64,000 bases of DNA, taken from positions 62,001 through 126,000 of the forward strand of contig CAZSIT010000003.1 of assembly GCA_964607165.1 (NCBI GenBank), in the 5' to 3' direction. The DNA is from DSPP01 sp964607165 (lineage in GTDB: Bacteria > Zixibacteria > MSB-5A5 > DSPP01). The position numbers and the translations under genes are program-made. The notes beneath the pieces are model-generated. The model saw nothing but the letters and a program-made list of their open reading frames with translations. It made no database searches and was not told where the DNA came from. How positions within the stretch are numbered: the stretch's first letter is position 1; each line of letters begins with the position of its first letter. Positions 33,306 to 41,800 of this stretch are shown here, in pieces.

Positions 33306-34600
33306 TGTTTCTAACCGCCGAACTGATTGCTAAAAAACGGGACGGCAAGAAACTGTCAGAAGAGGAAATTTCTTTTTTAGTCTCGGAGTTTACCTCTGCC
33401 GCTATACCCGATTATCAGATGGCCGCCTTTTTGATGGCCGCTTTTATTCAGGGTTTAGACCGCAGGGAAACTTACTATCTGACCAAGGCGATGCTTGAGT
33501 CGGGCCGAAGTTTTGATTTGTCTTCGATAAAGTTGCCCAGAGTGGACAAACATTCCACCGGAGGGGTTGGCGATAAGGTTTCGCTGATTCTGGCTCCCTG
33601 GGTGGCGGCTTGCAACGTGGCGGTGCCTATGATTTCCGGGCGAGGGCTTGGCCATACCGGCGGCACGCTGGACAAACTTGCCTCCATTCCGGGTTTCCGC
33701 ACCGATTACTCCATTGAAGAGTTCACCGAAATTCTACGGCGTAATAATTTCTTCATGGCTGGGCAGACGGTGGAGATTGCTCCGGCCGATAAAAAAATCT
33801 ACGCTTTGCGGGACGTGACCGGCACAGTGCCTTGCATTCCCCTTATCACCGCTTCGATTTTGAGCAAAAAGTTAGCCGGTGGGGCGCAGGCGATTTTGTT
33901 TGACGTCAAAGTCGGCCGCGGCGCCTTTATGCGCACTACAAGAGAAGCCAGAGAGCTGGCACGCTGGCTCTCTTCGGTTTCCCGGCAGTTCGGCGTCAAA
34001 GCAGAAGCGGTTTTGACCCGAATGGATCAGCCCTTGGGCCGTTTCGTCGGCAATCTTTTGGAAGTGCGTGAGGCGCTCGATTTTCTTTCCAGTAAATTCG
34101 AGTCGGACTTGTATCAAGTTACCGAACATCTGGCGGTACGAATGCTTGCATTAGCGGGTATTGCGATAAAAGATGCGCGCAGGCTTTTATCTGCCCGCTT
34201 GGCAAATGGTTCAGCTCGGCAGCGTTTCCGGGAGTTGGTGCGGCAGCAAGGGGGATTTGTGGGAGCCATCGACAATCCCGATTTATTGCCAAAAGCGACC
34301 TATCAGATTCCCGTTCGCGCTCTTCGCAACGGCTGGGTTTGGTCGTTGGATGCCCGCGAAGTCGGCCTGCTCGCCATCCAGTTGGGCGCCGGTCGAAAAA
34401 CCGTTCAGGATAGAATCGATTACACGGTCGGGTTTGAGTTTTTAAAGAAAATAGGTTCGAGAGTTGAGAAGGATGAAATTCTGGCCTACGTTTATTCCAA
34501 CAGCAACTTGGTTGGAAAAGAAGTGGCTATGGAGTTGGAGCAACTGTATGAAATTAGAAAAGGAAAGAAAAAACTACTAAGCCTAATTTTAGGCAAATAA
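33305..34600 (+). CDS. deoA: Pyrimidine-nucleoside / thymidine phosphorylase
   Basis: Phosphorolyses thymidine or uridine to base and (deoxy)ribose 1-phosphate, which feeds DeoB and DeoC. 431 residues, typical. Phosphate and substrate sites: DKHSTGGVGDKVSLILAP, MISGRGLGHTGGTLDKLASI and GQTVEIAPADKKIYALRDVT. The C-terminal alpha/beta domain is complete. Length fits either thymidine phosphorylase (deoA) or broad pyrimidine phosphorylase (pdp); the sequence alone does not decide. Its ATG overlaps the deoC stop. Last gene of the operon. Confidence 0.94.
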   Translation: MFLTAELIAKKRDGKKLSEEEISFLVSEFTSAAIPDYQMAAFLMAAFIQGLDRRETYYLTKAMLESGRSFDLSSIKLPRVDKHSTGGVGDKVSLILAPWVAACNVAVPMISGRGLGHTGGTLDKLASIPGFRTDYSIEEFTEILRRNNFFMAGQTVEIAPADKKIYALRDVTGTVPCIPLITASILSKKLAGGAQAILFDVKVGRGAFMRTTREARELARWLSSVSRQFGVKAEAVLTRMDQPLGRFVGNLLEVREALDFLSSKFESDLYQVTEHLAVRMLALAGIAIKDARRLLSARLANGSARQRFRELVRQQGGFVGAIDNPDLLPKATYQIPVRALRNGWVWSLDAREVGLLAIQLGAGRKTVQDRIDYTVGFEFLKKIGSRVEKDEILAYVYSNSNLVGKEVAMELEQLYEIRKGKKKLLSLILGK

Positions 34601-34639
34601 AGGCCGAACGGCCACCCAACCTTCGCTTTCGTGAGATTC

Positions 34640-34671
34640 GAAAAGCGGGGGCCCGGGAGACCCGGCTTTTC
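34640..34671. terminator. Bidirectional terminator between convergent genes
   Basis: GAAAAGC (34640-34646) pairs with GCTTTTC (34665-34671), extended inwards by GGG with CCC after one mismatch. With As on the left and Ts on the right it can serve deoA on the plus strand and the convergent minus-strand barrel gene. Confidence 0.7.
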
Positions 34672-34683
34672 ATTTTACAAAAA

Positions 34684-35673
34684 TCACTTCAGCAAGTTTA
34701 CGTTCGCCGACAGTCCAACCTGTAAATTCAACTTTGCCACTTGCTGAATCCCATTCACCTTCTGGTAAACCGGCAGCTGGGCGTAGCTATAAGCAGAAAA
34801 AGCTTCACCGAACTGGAAACTGGCGCCGGGGCTTAAGAAAATCCACGTTCCACCGGTGTTGGAGCGGAACTCGCCGGTCGTTCCCACATCGGCAAAGTCC
34901 TGCCAGCGGCCGTTGGCCTGAAACAAAAGCGAGAATTTGGGGAAAATCTGGTATTCCGTACCCAGGTGGGCCATTATCTGTTTTCCGAATCGGTAATCGT
35001 TTTTTCCTTTTCCATTGACCCGGTAATTCAAGCTGGCGTTTATCGGGAGAGTGCTGTAAAGCCCTCCAGCCAGCGTGCGCACACTTGCAAGCGGCAGATG
35101 CAAGTTCATTCCAAAAAAGCCGTCCCACGAGCCAGTGCCCGGCTGGATGGTCACTTCTGCTTCTTCGGTCCCTTCGTCGTTTTTTACGTCGGTAACTCCC
35201 GTTGGGGTTTTAATTCCCGCCAATAGGCTCAACTCGCCGGTCGAATTGGCAGCGGAAAAGGCCATCGAATACTGACCGCTTACCGTCACATCCCCCAGCC
35301 CATCGAAATGAAAGGTTTCCAGTGAGCTATCCTCAATGTGGCTGTGGTCGCGGATGATGAAAGGGACTTCCACGCTCACTCCCAACGAACGGGTAAGGCC
35401 GTATTGGGCCGCCAAAAGGGCGCGCTGGTTTTTGGTCTGCACCTCGTCGTGGGGATTTGGAAGCGCGCCGACAAACGATTTTTTGGAGCCGACGTTAATC
35501 TGGTTCTCGTTGATGTACTCGTGCGAAAGCTGGAGCTGCAACAGCCCCTTGCTGAAGCCGCGGTGGGTGTTCAAAGGACAAACCGCCGCGCCGCAGCTGG
35601 CACCGGCGGTTTTGATTGAAACTCCGACGCAAAAAGTCAAAAACAATAATAAAAGAAAATTTTTTCTTTTCAT
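34684..35673 (-). CDS. Predicted outer-membrane beta-barrel protein
   Basis: 329 residues. Signal peptide about 1-25, followed at once by CGAAVCPLNTHRG with two Cys. The rest is alternating amphipathic beta strands with Gly/aromatic turns. It resembles the transporter-like barrel families annotated as phenol-degradation MetA-like, but I do not claim substrate. The upstream neighbour on the same strand, 79 bases away, is a Cys-rich exported protein, so the two probably form one operon. The Cys pair next to a Cys-rich partner hints at metal or redox handling (inference). Confidence 0.7.
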   Translation of the reverse strand: MKRKNFLLLLFLTFCVGVSIKTAGASCGAAVCPLNTHRGFSKGLLQLQLSHEYINENQINVGSKKSFVGALPNPHDEVQTKNQRALLAAQYGLTRSLGVSVEVPFIIRDHSHIEDSSLETFHFDGLGDVTVSGQYSMAFSAANSTGELSLLAGIKTPTGVTDVKNDEGTEEAEVTIQPGTGSWDGFFGMNLHLPLASVRTLAGGLYSTLPINASLNYRVNGKGKNDYRFGKQIMAHLGTEYQIFPKFSLLFQANGRWQDFADVGTTGEFRSNTGGTWIFLSPGASFQFGEAFSAYSYAQLPVYQKVNGIQQVAKLNLQVGLSANVNLLK

Positions 35674-35752
35674 CTTCTCCTCGCTTTAGAGGTTAGAAAA
35701 TCCAAAGCCGACAGCCGGTTTGACCGTCAACCGAAATAGTTGGAATTAAAAA

Positions 35753-36181
35753 TTAAGCGGGAGGAGGATGAAAGACGGGATTTTGGAAGTCCGTTTTTAA
35801 AGCCGCAGATTCAACCGGCTCGAAATAGGATGCTTGGACGAAACGGAGAATTTCGCTGTTTCCCGTTACATTACCAAAATTTTTATCAGCCGTTGGTACG
35901 GGAACACTTTTTGCCGGGTTGCAGTCAGCGGCATAAAGGCAACAGGTTTCATTGCTTGAAGAAGGCTGTGTTGGGCTATTTGATGGCGAGTAACACATTT
36001 CACATTTGGCCTCTTGGCCGTCCGGGCCGCTGTGGTCGCAGCAGCATTTTTTGTTCTGGCAAACCCCGCCGTTTTTTTGGGTTTGTGACTTGACGCCGGC
36101 TACGACAAAAATTAGGTCGCACTGGCTAAAAATAAAACTGGCAAGCAACAGGGTTGGAACCATCTTAGCAAACGGCTTCAT
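35753..36181 (-). CDS. Exported Cys-rich protein of unknown function
   Basis: 142 residues, not recognised. Hydrophobic N-terminus (about 8-30) fits a signal peptide or anchor. Then come clustered cysteines: CQNKKCCCDHSG and CEMCYSP (about residues 41-63), and NETCCLYAADCNPAK (about 78-92). The C-terminal third has no Cys and ends in Pro-rich HPPPA. The pattern CxxxxCCCxH...CxxC...CC...C suggests metal binding, which is inference. First gene of the pair with the downstream barrel. Confidence 0.65.
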   Translation of the reverse strand: MKPFAKMVPTLLLASFIFSQCDLIFVVAGVKSQTQKNGGVCQNKKCCCDHSGPDGQEAKCEMCYSPSNSPTQPSSSNETCCLYAADCNPAKSVPVPTADKNFGNVTGNSEILRFVQASYFEPVESAALKTDFQNPVFHPPPA

Positions 36182-36249
36182 ATATTCCTTAGTATAAATA
36201 TGCAGGTTTGTGGAAGATTGTCAAACTATTTTAGTTAAAAGTTGAGATG

Positions 36250-37689
36250 TTAACAGGGAAACGGATTGCCCAAAAAGACGGTGTTGAGCAGAATCACCGG
36301 GTCGGGAGGGTTGGGAGTGCCGGAGCAGTCGAAATCGCAGGCGGCTGTGCCGGCAGGGGGGGCGATTCCCAGAAAAACGCAATTCAACAACAGCACCACG
36401 TCGGCGGAGGTTAAAACGCCATCGCCATTCAAATCTCCTCTCAAAAAAATTATCCGGCGCAATGAGCCTGTGTTGGGAGCAAAGTTGATAAACTGTTGGA
36501 GCCAATATAGTGCCCCGTCCGGGCCGACTTGAAAATCGCCGCCGGAAACCAGGCCGGCGGCCCAGGTGGTGTCATTGGGTTGTCCCGGCACGGGAGGGGC
36601 AAAATTCCAGACCGAGCCCGATTTTTTAATCCGGCGCATAAAACCCTGATAGTAGTCGATGTAAAAATAGTCGCTGTTGTATTCCGCCGGAAAGTTGTAA
36701 AAATTAGGCCCGTTTGTGGGGCGATATAAACCGGCGGAGATTATCGAGGCGGTGAATCCCGAGCGGTCGTAATAGATAATCGGCGCAATAAAGCTTCCGT
36801 TGCCTGAACCGCCCGGTTCGCTACATCCGCCGACCACACGCACCATAGGACCTTCCCTAAACGGCCAGCCAAAGTTTTCGCCGCCGGAACATTCGTCGGC
36901 TTCTTCATAGTTGTTCTGACCGACGTCAGCGATGTAAAGCTTACCGGTTTGGGGGTCAACGTTAAAACGGAACGGATTGCGCAGGCCGCAGCACCAGGCC
37001 AGCCGGGCGTTATCTGAACCGGGGAAAGGATTATCGGACGGAATCAACAATGATTTGAGGGCTGGACCGCTGCCGGGTTGGGGCAGGCTATCCACCGAAA
37101 TACGCAGAATCACTCCTTTGAGTGAACTGGAATCCTGCGCTTTACAAAAATCGGCATCTTCTCCCAGCGAAGCGTAGAGCCGTCCATCCGTGCCAAAGCG
37201 CAAGGTCCCGCCGTTGTGATTGCTGGCGTTGTCGGGAATATCGGTGATGATGTTATAGCGGCTTCCCAGAGAAAGATTGTGACTGTTCGGATTGGACAAA
37301 TCCCCGGTAGCGGTGAACATCGCGATGTAAATCGTAGAGGTGCCGGTGTGGTCGAAATAGACGTAAACATACGGTCGGGACGGCCACTGGGGATCAATGG
37401 CAATGCCCAAAAGCCCTTGCTCGTTACCGATCGTATTCACGTCCGCAATCGTTGTAATCGGGTCGGTGGTGCTTATCGCTCCATTAACCACCATCCGGAT
37501 TTTTCTGGTTTTCTGCTCGGTGAAAAGTATCCGCCCATCCGGCAGAAAAGCGAAAGAGGATGGCTGGGATAAACCGGGTTCGATTACCTGATCGTAAAAA
37601 CCGGTAGGGACGGTGGCGGCGGTTAAAAAACTTTTAAGACAAAAGACGAGAATAACAGTTGTGCTGAAGATTCCAGTTGTCTTTTTCAT
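36250..37689 (-). CDS. Secreted PQQ-type sugar dehydrogenase with dockerin
   Basis: 479 residues. Signal peptide about 1-25; six-bladed propeller of the glucose/sorbosone dehydrogenase family (about 28-410). The active-site region has NHNGGTLRFGTDGRLYASLG (His158) and GLRNPFRFNVDPQTGKLYIA, as in soluble PQQ enzymes. A type I dockerin follows (about 416-479). Its first Ca loop is GDLNGDGVLTSADVVLLLNC; the second repeat is CDFDCSG followed by a degenerate loop, and the chain ends FPC. Likely an exported aldose dehydrogenase docked on the surface; substrate unknown. Confidence 0.85.
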   Translation of the reverse strand: MKKTTGIFSTTVILVFCLKSFLTAATVPTGFYDQVIEPGLSQPSSFAFLPDGRILFTEQKTRKIRMVVNGAISTTDPITTIADVNTIGNEQGLLGIAIDPQWPSRPYVYVYFDHTGTSTIYIAMFTATGDLSNPNSHNLSLGSRYNIITDIPDNASNHNGGTLRFGTDGRLYASLGEDADFCKAQDSSSLKGVILRISVDSLPQPGSGPALKSLLIPSDNPFPGSDNARLAWCCGLRNPFRFNVDPQTGKLYIADVGQNNYEEADECSGGENFGWPFREGPMVRVVGGCSEPGGSGNGSFIAPIIYYDRSGFTASIISAGLYRPTNGPNFYNFPAEYNSDYFYIDYYQGFMRRIKKSGSVWNFAPPVPGQPNDTTWAAGLVSGGDFQVGPDGALYWLQQFINFAPNTGSLRRIIFLRGDLNGDGVLTSADVVLLLNCVFLGIAPPAGTAACDFDCSGTPNPPDPVILLNTVFLGNPFPC

Positions 37690-37731
37690 AAAACTTTATA
37701 CGGTGGAAAATTGGATTGGTTGAAAATTAAA

Positions 37732-38554
37732 TCAGCAGGGAAACGGTTGCCCAAAGAAGATTGCGAGCAATTCAAGAACCACGTCCGCCGGAGTGAACAG
37801 CCCATCACAATTCACGTCACACAATTCCGTGCCGCCTTCTGGGGGAATGCCCAGAAAAGTACAGTTCATAAGCAAAATTGCATCTTCGGCAGTCAAAGCA
37901 CCATCCATATTCAAGTCACCTTTGTTTACGACCGTAATAACGCCTTTGACGAAGTTGACGGGTACGTCGGTGCCTTGCGAATCGATGAAACGAATAATTC
38001 TGGTCGGTAAACCGACCACCGAATCCAATGTATTCCGAGGAATTGTCACAGAATCTAACTCAAATTGGCCTGGGAAGGATAGTATTGTATCAAATTTGAT
38101 GTCAACAAATGGCAGGCGGCTGGGGTTAGGGCCAATCGGAGGTGAATCAATCCCCGGCTCAGCTATGGTTGTGATACCAAAGCTGTCAGGACTATTGCTA
38201 TGATAGTAGGAAAAATTGGGAATTCTGGTCGGAAAAGTCGGCTCACCAAAAGGCCCCGGCGGAATCAGAAAGTTAAAAACCCCTGAAAAAAATCTTGTGT
38301 CGCTGCAATTAACAATGCGGGAGAGAGTAGCATAGGCCCCGGCGGAAATCGACTTTGTTACTATGAGGTAGAATAATCATGCTCACACTATCTTTGTTTG
38401 TAATCCAGACCCGCACTTTCAGCACTGCCGATTGGCACGGCCCGGCCTCGGGGAAAACAGTTTTGGATTCGATGATGATGGAATCGCGGGGGTCGGGGGT
38501 GGCGGAGGCAATAGTTGCCCCCAAGAGAATTAAACCGGCGAGGAGGGTTTTCAT
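37732..38554 (-). pseudogene. Frameshifted cohesin-like/dockerin gene copy
   Basis: A broken paralogue of the gene at 38688-39476. The first frame gives 81 residues (MKTLLAGLILLGATIASATP then a cohesin-like start) and stops early. Changing frame at about 38345-38360 restores SAGAYATLSRIVNCSDTRFF and continues through FVDIKFDTILSFPGQFELDS to the intact dockerin ending FGQPFPC. The span is 823 bases, one more than a multiple of three, so one extra base (or two lost) explains it. Repaired it would be about 273 residues. Sequencing error cannot be excluded. Confidence 0.8.
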
Positions 38555-38633
38555 CTTCGGCTTTTCCTTTCCGACTAAAGGTAAGCGTGAACAGGAGTTT
38601 AGTCAAGGAATTTCGGAAACTTTTTGGTGTGTG

Positions 38634-38655
38634 GTAGTCGAGGCTTTAGCCTCGG
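38634..38655 (+). repeat. GAGGCTTTAGCCTC palindrome, copy 1
   Basis: GTAGTCGAGGCTTTAGCCTCGG sits upstream of the frameshifted gene. The core is an inverted repeat. Related copies are at 39556-39577 and, degenerate, at 41361-41380. Confidence 0.6.
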
Positions 38656-38687
38656 ATTTTTCTAAGAAAGGGGGAGGGGTTGGAAAA

Positions 38688-39476
38688 TCAGCAGGGAAAC
38701 GGTTGCCCAAAGAAGATTGCGAGCAATTCAAGAACCACGTCCGCCGGAGTGGATAGCCCATCGCAGTTCACGTCGCATAGTTCAACCCCGCCGTCCGGCG
38801 GGATGCCTAGAAAGGTGCAATTCAAAAGCAACACTCCATCTTCTGCAGTCAAAGTGCCATCCATATTCAAGTCACCTCTGTTAACAACAGTGATTGTGCC
38901 TTTGACGAAGTTGACATTGACTGTTTTGCCCTGAAGGGTAATGAACTCAATCGTTCTATTGGGTGGAATGGTTACTGAATCCAATTCAAATTGGCCGGGG
39001 AATGAAAAAACAGTGTCGAATTTGATATTCAACAGAGGAGTACGGGTAAGAGTGGGTGGTAATTCACTGCACTCAATCGGGTCATAAGTTCCCGTGAACA
39101 TGAACGAGTCGGGCGGGTTGCTATGGTAACGTGAAAAATCGGGGACACGGTTTCCCAACGGCGGACAGTCACTGGCGTCGGGCGGGTACAGGAATTCAAA
39201 GACGGTTGAGCTGACCCTCGTTGCGCTACAATTGGCTGGGCGAGAAATTGTGGCGTAGGCATTGCCGGTTAAGGTTTTTGACTCGAAAGGAAGAGTGACA
39301 TTGCCTAAGGTATCCTTGTTGGTAATCCAAACGCGCACTTTCAACACGGCCGATTGACACGGCCCGGCTTTGGAAAAAACAGTTTTGGATTCGATGATAA
39401 TAGAGTCGCGGGGGTCGGGGGTGGCGGAGGCAATAGTTGCCCCCAAGAGAATTAAACCGGCGAGGAGGGTTTTCAT
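38688..39476 (-). CDS. Secreted cohesin-like/dockerin protein
   Basis: 262 residues. Signal peptide about 1-19. A beta-sandwich region (about 20-195) has the layout of cohesin-like domains: VLKVRVWITNKDTLGNVTLP near the start, LLNIKFDTVFSFPGQFELDS in the middle and KTVNVNFVKGTITVVN at the end. The dockerin (about 198-262) has two Ca loops, GDLNMDGTLTAEDGVLLLNC and CDVNCDGLSTPADVVLELLA, and ends FGQPFPC. Function unknown; a structural or adhesive surface protein is plausible. Intact member of the tandem pair. Confidence 0.75.
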   Translation of the reverse strand: MKTLLAGLILLGATIASATPDPRDSIIIESKTVFSKAGPCQSAVLKVRVWITNKDTLGNVTLPFESKTLTGNAYATISRPANCSATRVSSTVFEFLYPPDASDCPPLGNRVPDFSRYHSNPPDSFMFTGTYDPIECSELPPTLTRTPLLNIKFDTVFSFPGQFELDSVTIPPNRTIEFITLQGKTVNVNFVKGTITVVNRGDLNMDGTLTAEDGVLLLNCTFLGIPPDGGVELCDVNCDGLSTPADVVLELLAIFFGQPFPC

Positions 39477-39555
39477 CTTCGGCTTTTCCTTTCCGACTAA
39501 AGGTAAGCGTGAACAGGAGTTTAGTCAAGGAATTTCGGAAACTTTTTGGTGTGTG

Positions 39556-39577
39556 GTAGCCGAGGCTTTAGCCTCGG
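39556..39577 (+). repeat. GAGGCTTTAGCCTC palindrome, copy 2
   Basis: GTAGCCGAGGCTTTAGCC followed by TCGG, upstream of the intact tandem copy, one base different from copy 1. CCGAGGC pairs with GCCTCGG around a three-base loop-like centre. Confidence 0.6.
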
Positions 39578-39609
39578 GTTTTTCTAGGAAAGGGGGAGGG
39601 GTTGGAAAA

Positions 39610-41226
39610 TCAGCAGGGAAAAAGCGTTCCCAGGAAAATGACGTTTAGCATAACCACAATATCGGATGAGGTGGCAAGGCCATCGCAGTTGACGTCGCAA
39701 AAAGCAAAGCCCGACTGCGGCTCGATTCCCAAAAAGATGCAGTTTAAGGCCAGCACTACGTCAACGGGACTTAAGGCGCCATCGCCGTTCAAATCGCCTT
39801 TGATACCATTAAAATTGAGATAACAACGGGAAGTGGCCCCGCAAAGGTCGGTGATTTGGACGCAGGCAGAGAAAATCCCGGTTTGAAAAGAAGTCGGCGT
39901 CCACTGCACCAAACCGGAAGGAGAAACGGTCAAGCCGTTTGGGCCGGAAAGGAGCGTGAAAGTTAGATTCCCGGCGTCGGCAGGGTCGGGGTCGCTTCCA
40001 TTGAGCTGTAGTGAGAGAGGAACGTTGGGCGGAGCAGAGATAGCACTACTTGGGCAGTTGGATACGGTTGGGGCGGCATTGGTCACCACCAATTGAAATT
40101 CGCAGGTGTCGGCAGCCGGGCCGGGATTGCAGCTTCCAAAGCGGTCAAAAACTTTTACTCTAACGGTTTGGGGCGAAGCGGTAATATCGGTGCAGGAAGT
40201 TTGGTAAGACCAGTTGCCGGAAGAATTAGTCGTCCCCGGGCCGTTTAATTGGACAGTGGTAAGCACATCGCTGGCGTCCGGGTCGGAAAGCACAAGCTGG
40301 TTGGTTGCCAAAGCGCCGTGAGAAAAAGTTATCGTTGCCGGGGTAGAGCACACGGGAGGGTTGTCTATCACGTTTAAACTAAAAGAACATTCTGCGGCGA
40401 TGCTGGAAGGATTGCAGCCTCCGCAGTCGCCGATGGCGCGCACGGTAATCGGAATGCGGCCAAGAGGACACTGGCCGGAGAAACCGTAAAGACCGCTCGA
40501 TAGATTAATCGTTCCCGGTCCGGAAACGACCGACCAAGTGACCGGGCTGCAGGGAGTGTCGAAGTCATAACTGAAAGTCCGCCCGTAAAGGAGATTGGAA
40601 GAGGCGGGACAATTTGGTGGAACATAGGGTGAAGCAGGGTTGCAAACGTTTATGAAACCTTTGACAAAGCTAACTTCGATTTTGTTGCCGTTCCGGTCAA
40701 CAAATTGGATAGTGGAGGCGGGAGCAATTAAGGAGGAATCCAATTGCACCTGTCCCAGGCCGGAGGCGCCGACCGAATCAAATTTGATATCCAGGAGCGG
40801 AACTCTGGTTGCGTTTTGTGGAACCTTAGAAGCGGCGTCAGTAGGGTCGTGGGTGCCGGCCCAGAGAAAAGTATCGGGGGAGTTGCTGTGGTAGTTGTTA
40901 AAATTTCCAATTCGAGTGGGAAGCTGCCCGGCCGGGAGCAAAATGTCAAATACCGCCGCCGCGGTGCGTGCGCCGCAGCCAGCTGGCCGAGAAAGCGTTG
41001 CATAGCCCGCCCCGGCGGTGATTTTCGATTCAAGTGGCAGAGTAATATTTGCCAACGAATCTTTGTTGGTGATATAGACTCTGATTTTCAGTCCGGCCGA
41101 AGCGCAAGCGCCGCTTATCGGCTGCACGGTTTTGGATTCGATGATGACCGAATCGCGGAAGTCGGGATAAGATTTTGCAATGGTTGTTAAAGCAAGCAGG
41201 AAAAGCACCGTCAGCCCGATTTTCAT
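39610..41226 (-). CDS. Secreted cohesin-like, Ig-like repeat and dockerin protein
   Basis: 538 residues. Signal peptide about 1-19. N-terminal cohesin-like domain (about 20-190) is homologous to the tandem pair (SVIIESKTVQPISGACASAG, LLDIKFDSVGASGLGQVQLD). The middle (about 200-465) has Cys-bearing Ig-like or putative-Ig segments, one with PSGLVQWTPTSFQTGIFSAC. The dockerin (about 473-538) has GDLNGDGALSPVDVVLALNC and CDVNCDGLATSSDIVVMLNV and ends LFPC. Its upstream region lacks the duplicated flank. Probably a surface-displayed binding protein (inference). Confidence 0.75.
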   Translation of the reverse strand: MKIGLTVLFLLALTTIAKSYPDFRDSVIIESKTVQPISGACASAGLKIRVYITNKDSLANITLPLESKITAGAGYATLSRPAGCGARTAAAVFDILLPAGQLPTRIGNFNNYHSNSPDTFLWAGTHDPTDAASKVPQNATRVPLLDIKFDSVGASGLGQVQLDSSLIAPASTIQFVDRNGNKIEVSFVKGFINVCNPASPYVPPNCPASSNLLYGRTFSYDFDTPCSPVTWSVVSGPGTINLSSGLYGFSGQCPLGRIPITVRAIGDCGGCNPSSIAAECSFSLNVIDNPPVCSTPATITFSHGALATNQLVLSDPDASDVLTTVQLNGPGTTNSSGNWSYQTSCTDITASPQTVRVKVFDRFGSCNPGPAADTCEFQLVVTNAAPTVSNCPSSAISAPPNVPLSLQLNGSDPDPADAGNLTFTLLSGPNGLTVSPSGLVQWTPTSFQTGIFSACVQITDLCGATSRCYLNFNGIKGDLNGDGALSPVDVVLALNCIFLGIEPQSGFAFCDVNCDGLATSSDIVVMLNVIFLGTLFPC

Positions 41227-41642
41227 AGCAGTTTTTTCTCCAGAGCCAAACTACGCTGGCGGGGAATTAAAGTCAAGCTTTAATGAGAAATGTAAACGTT
41301 GTGGTTTGACCCCCTCTTAGTCTCCCCCTTAAATACAGGGGGAGAGAATGAGTTTGTCTGGGACTAAAGCCTCGACTCACAATAGGAGTTTAATAAGTAG
41401 GTGAAAAAAAGAGGCCTTGGCAGCGCCCCCCGCACCTTTCTTAGCTTTGGGTTTTCCTTGTGTCATCCCTAATCTGAATCCCCCGGCCCAAAGCATCCCC
41501 CGTGGTGCACAAGCCGCCAAGGCCTGTATTTTTTGTATCGGCAGGATTGAGAAATGGTTAACTCTGGAGCGATGTGCGGGTTACAAAAACCCCTGGCCGG
41601 GCAGGCAACCTGCACTACGAAACTCCACGTTGTGGTGAGGAA

Positions 41643-41668
41643 GGGCAACCACAGGGGGTTGCCCCTAC
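41643..41668 (+). repeat. GGGCAACC...GGTTGCCCCTAC inverted repeat
   Basis: GGGCAACC pairs with GGTTGCCC around six bases and ends CCCTAC, the complement of the GTAGGG end shared by the next element. Member of the GTAGGGG palindrome family. Confidence 0.6.
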
Positions 41669-41682
41669 GGATTTGTTTTTGG

Positions 41683-41723
41683 GTAGGGGCGGTTCGCGAA
41701 CCGCCCTTGTGGCGTGCACCTAC
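41683..41723 (+). repeat. GTAGGGGCGGTTCGCGAACCGCCC repeat
   Basis: GGGCGGTTCG and CGAACCGCCC form a perfect inverted repeat, with a CCTAC end at 41719-41723. Same family as 13349, 13578, 41643 and 57890. Confidence 0.65.
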
Positions 41724-41800
41724 AAAAAGACGGGGTGAGGAGAAATGCGGCATTGAAAATGCCGCCTGCTAATAGAAAGAATTTTCGGAAACGATTTACG

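Larger units (their letters stand above)
37732..39609. repeat. Tandem segmental duplication
   Basis: The frameshifted gene plus its upstream 133 bases (38555-38687) and the intact gene plus its upstream 133 bases (39477-39609) are two tandem copies. The signal-peptide region, dockerin region and upstream flank are nearly identical. The middle of the cohesin-like domain has diverged. Each flank contains the same GAGGCTTTAGCCTC palindrome. Confidence 0.85.
41227..41800. other. Gene-free region packed with short repeats
   Basis: No ORF here has a ribosome-binding site and sensible composition. I see a TCTCCCCC/GGGGGAGA hairpin (about 41321-41347) and a degenerate GACTAAAGCCTCGACTC element (41361-41380). 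GGGCAACC/GGTTGCCC (41643-41668) and GTAGGGGCGGTTCGCGAACC (41683 on) follow, then a GCGGCATT-gaaa-ATGCCGC hairpin (about 41748-41766). It appears to be an accumulation site for dispersed palindromes. Confidence 0.6.

Noticed and set aside
37732..39609. Tandem repeat as an insertion sequence
   Set aside because: The repeated unit encodes a secreted protein, not a transposase, and has no terminal inverted repeats or target-site duplication that I can see.
41554..41772. Plus-strand 72-codon ORF
   Set aside because: Made of palindromic repeats; no conserved features.
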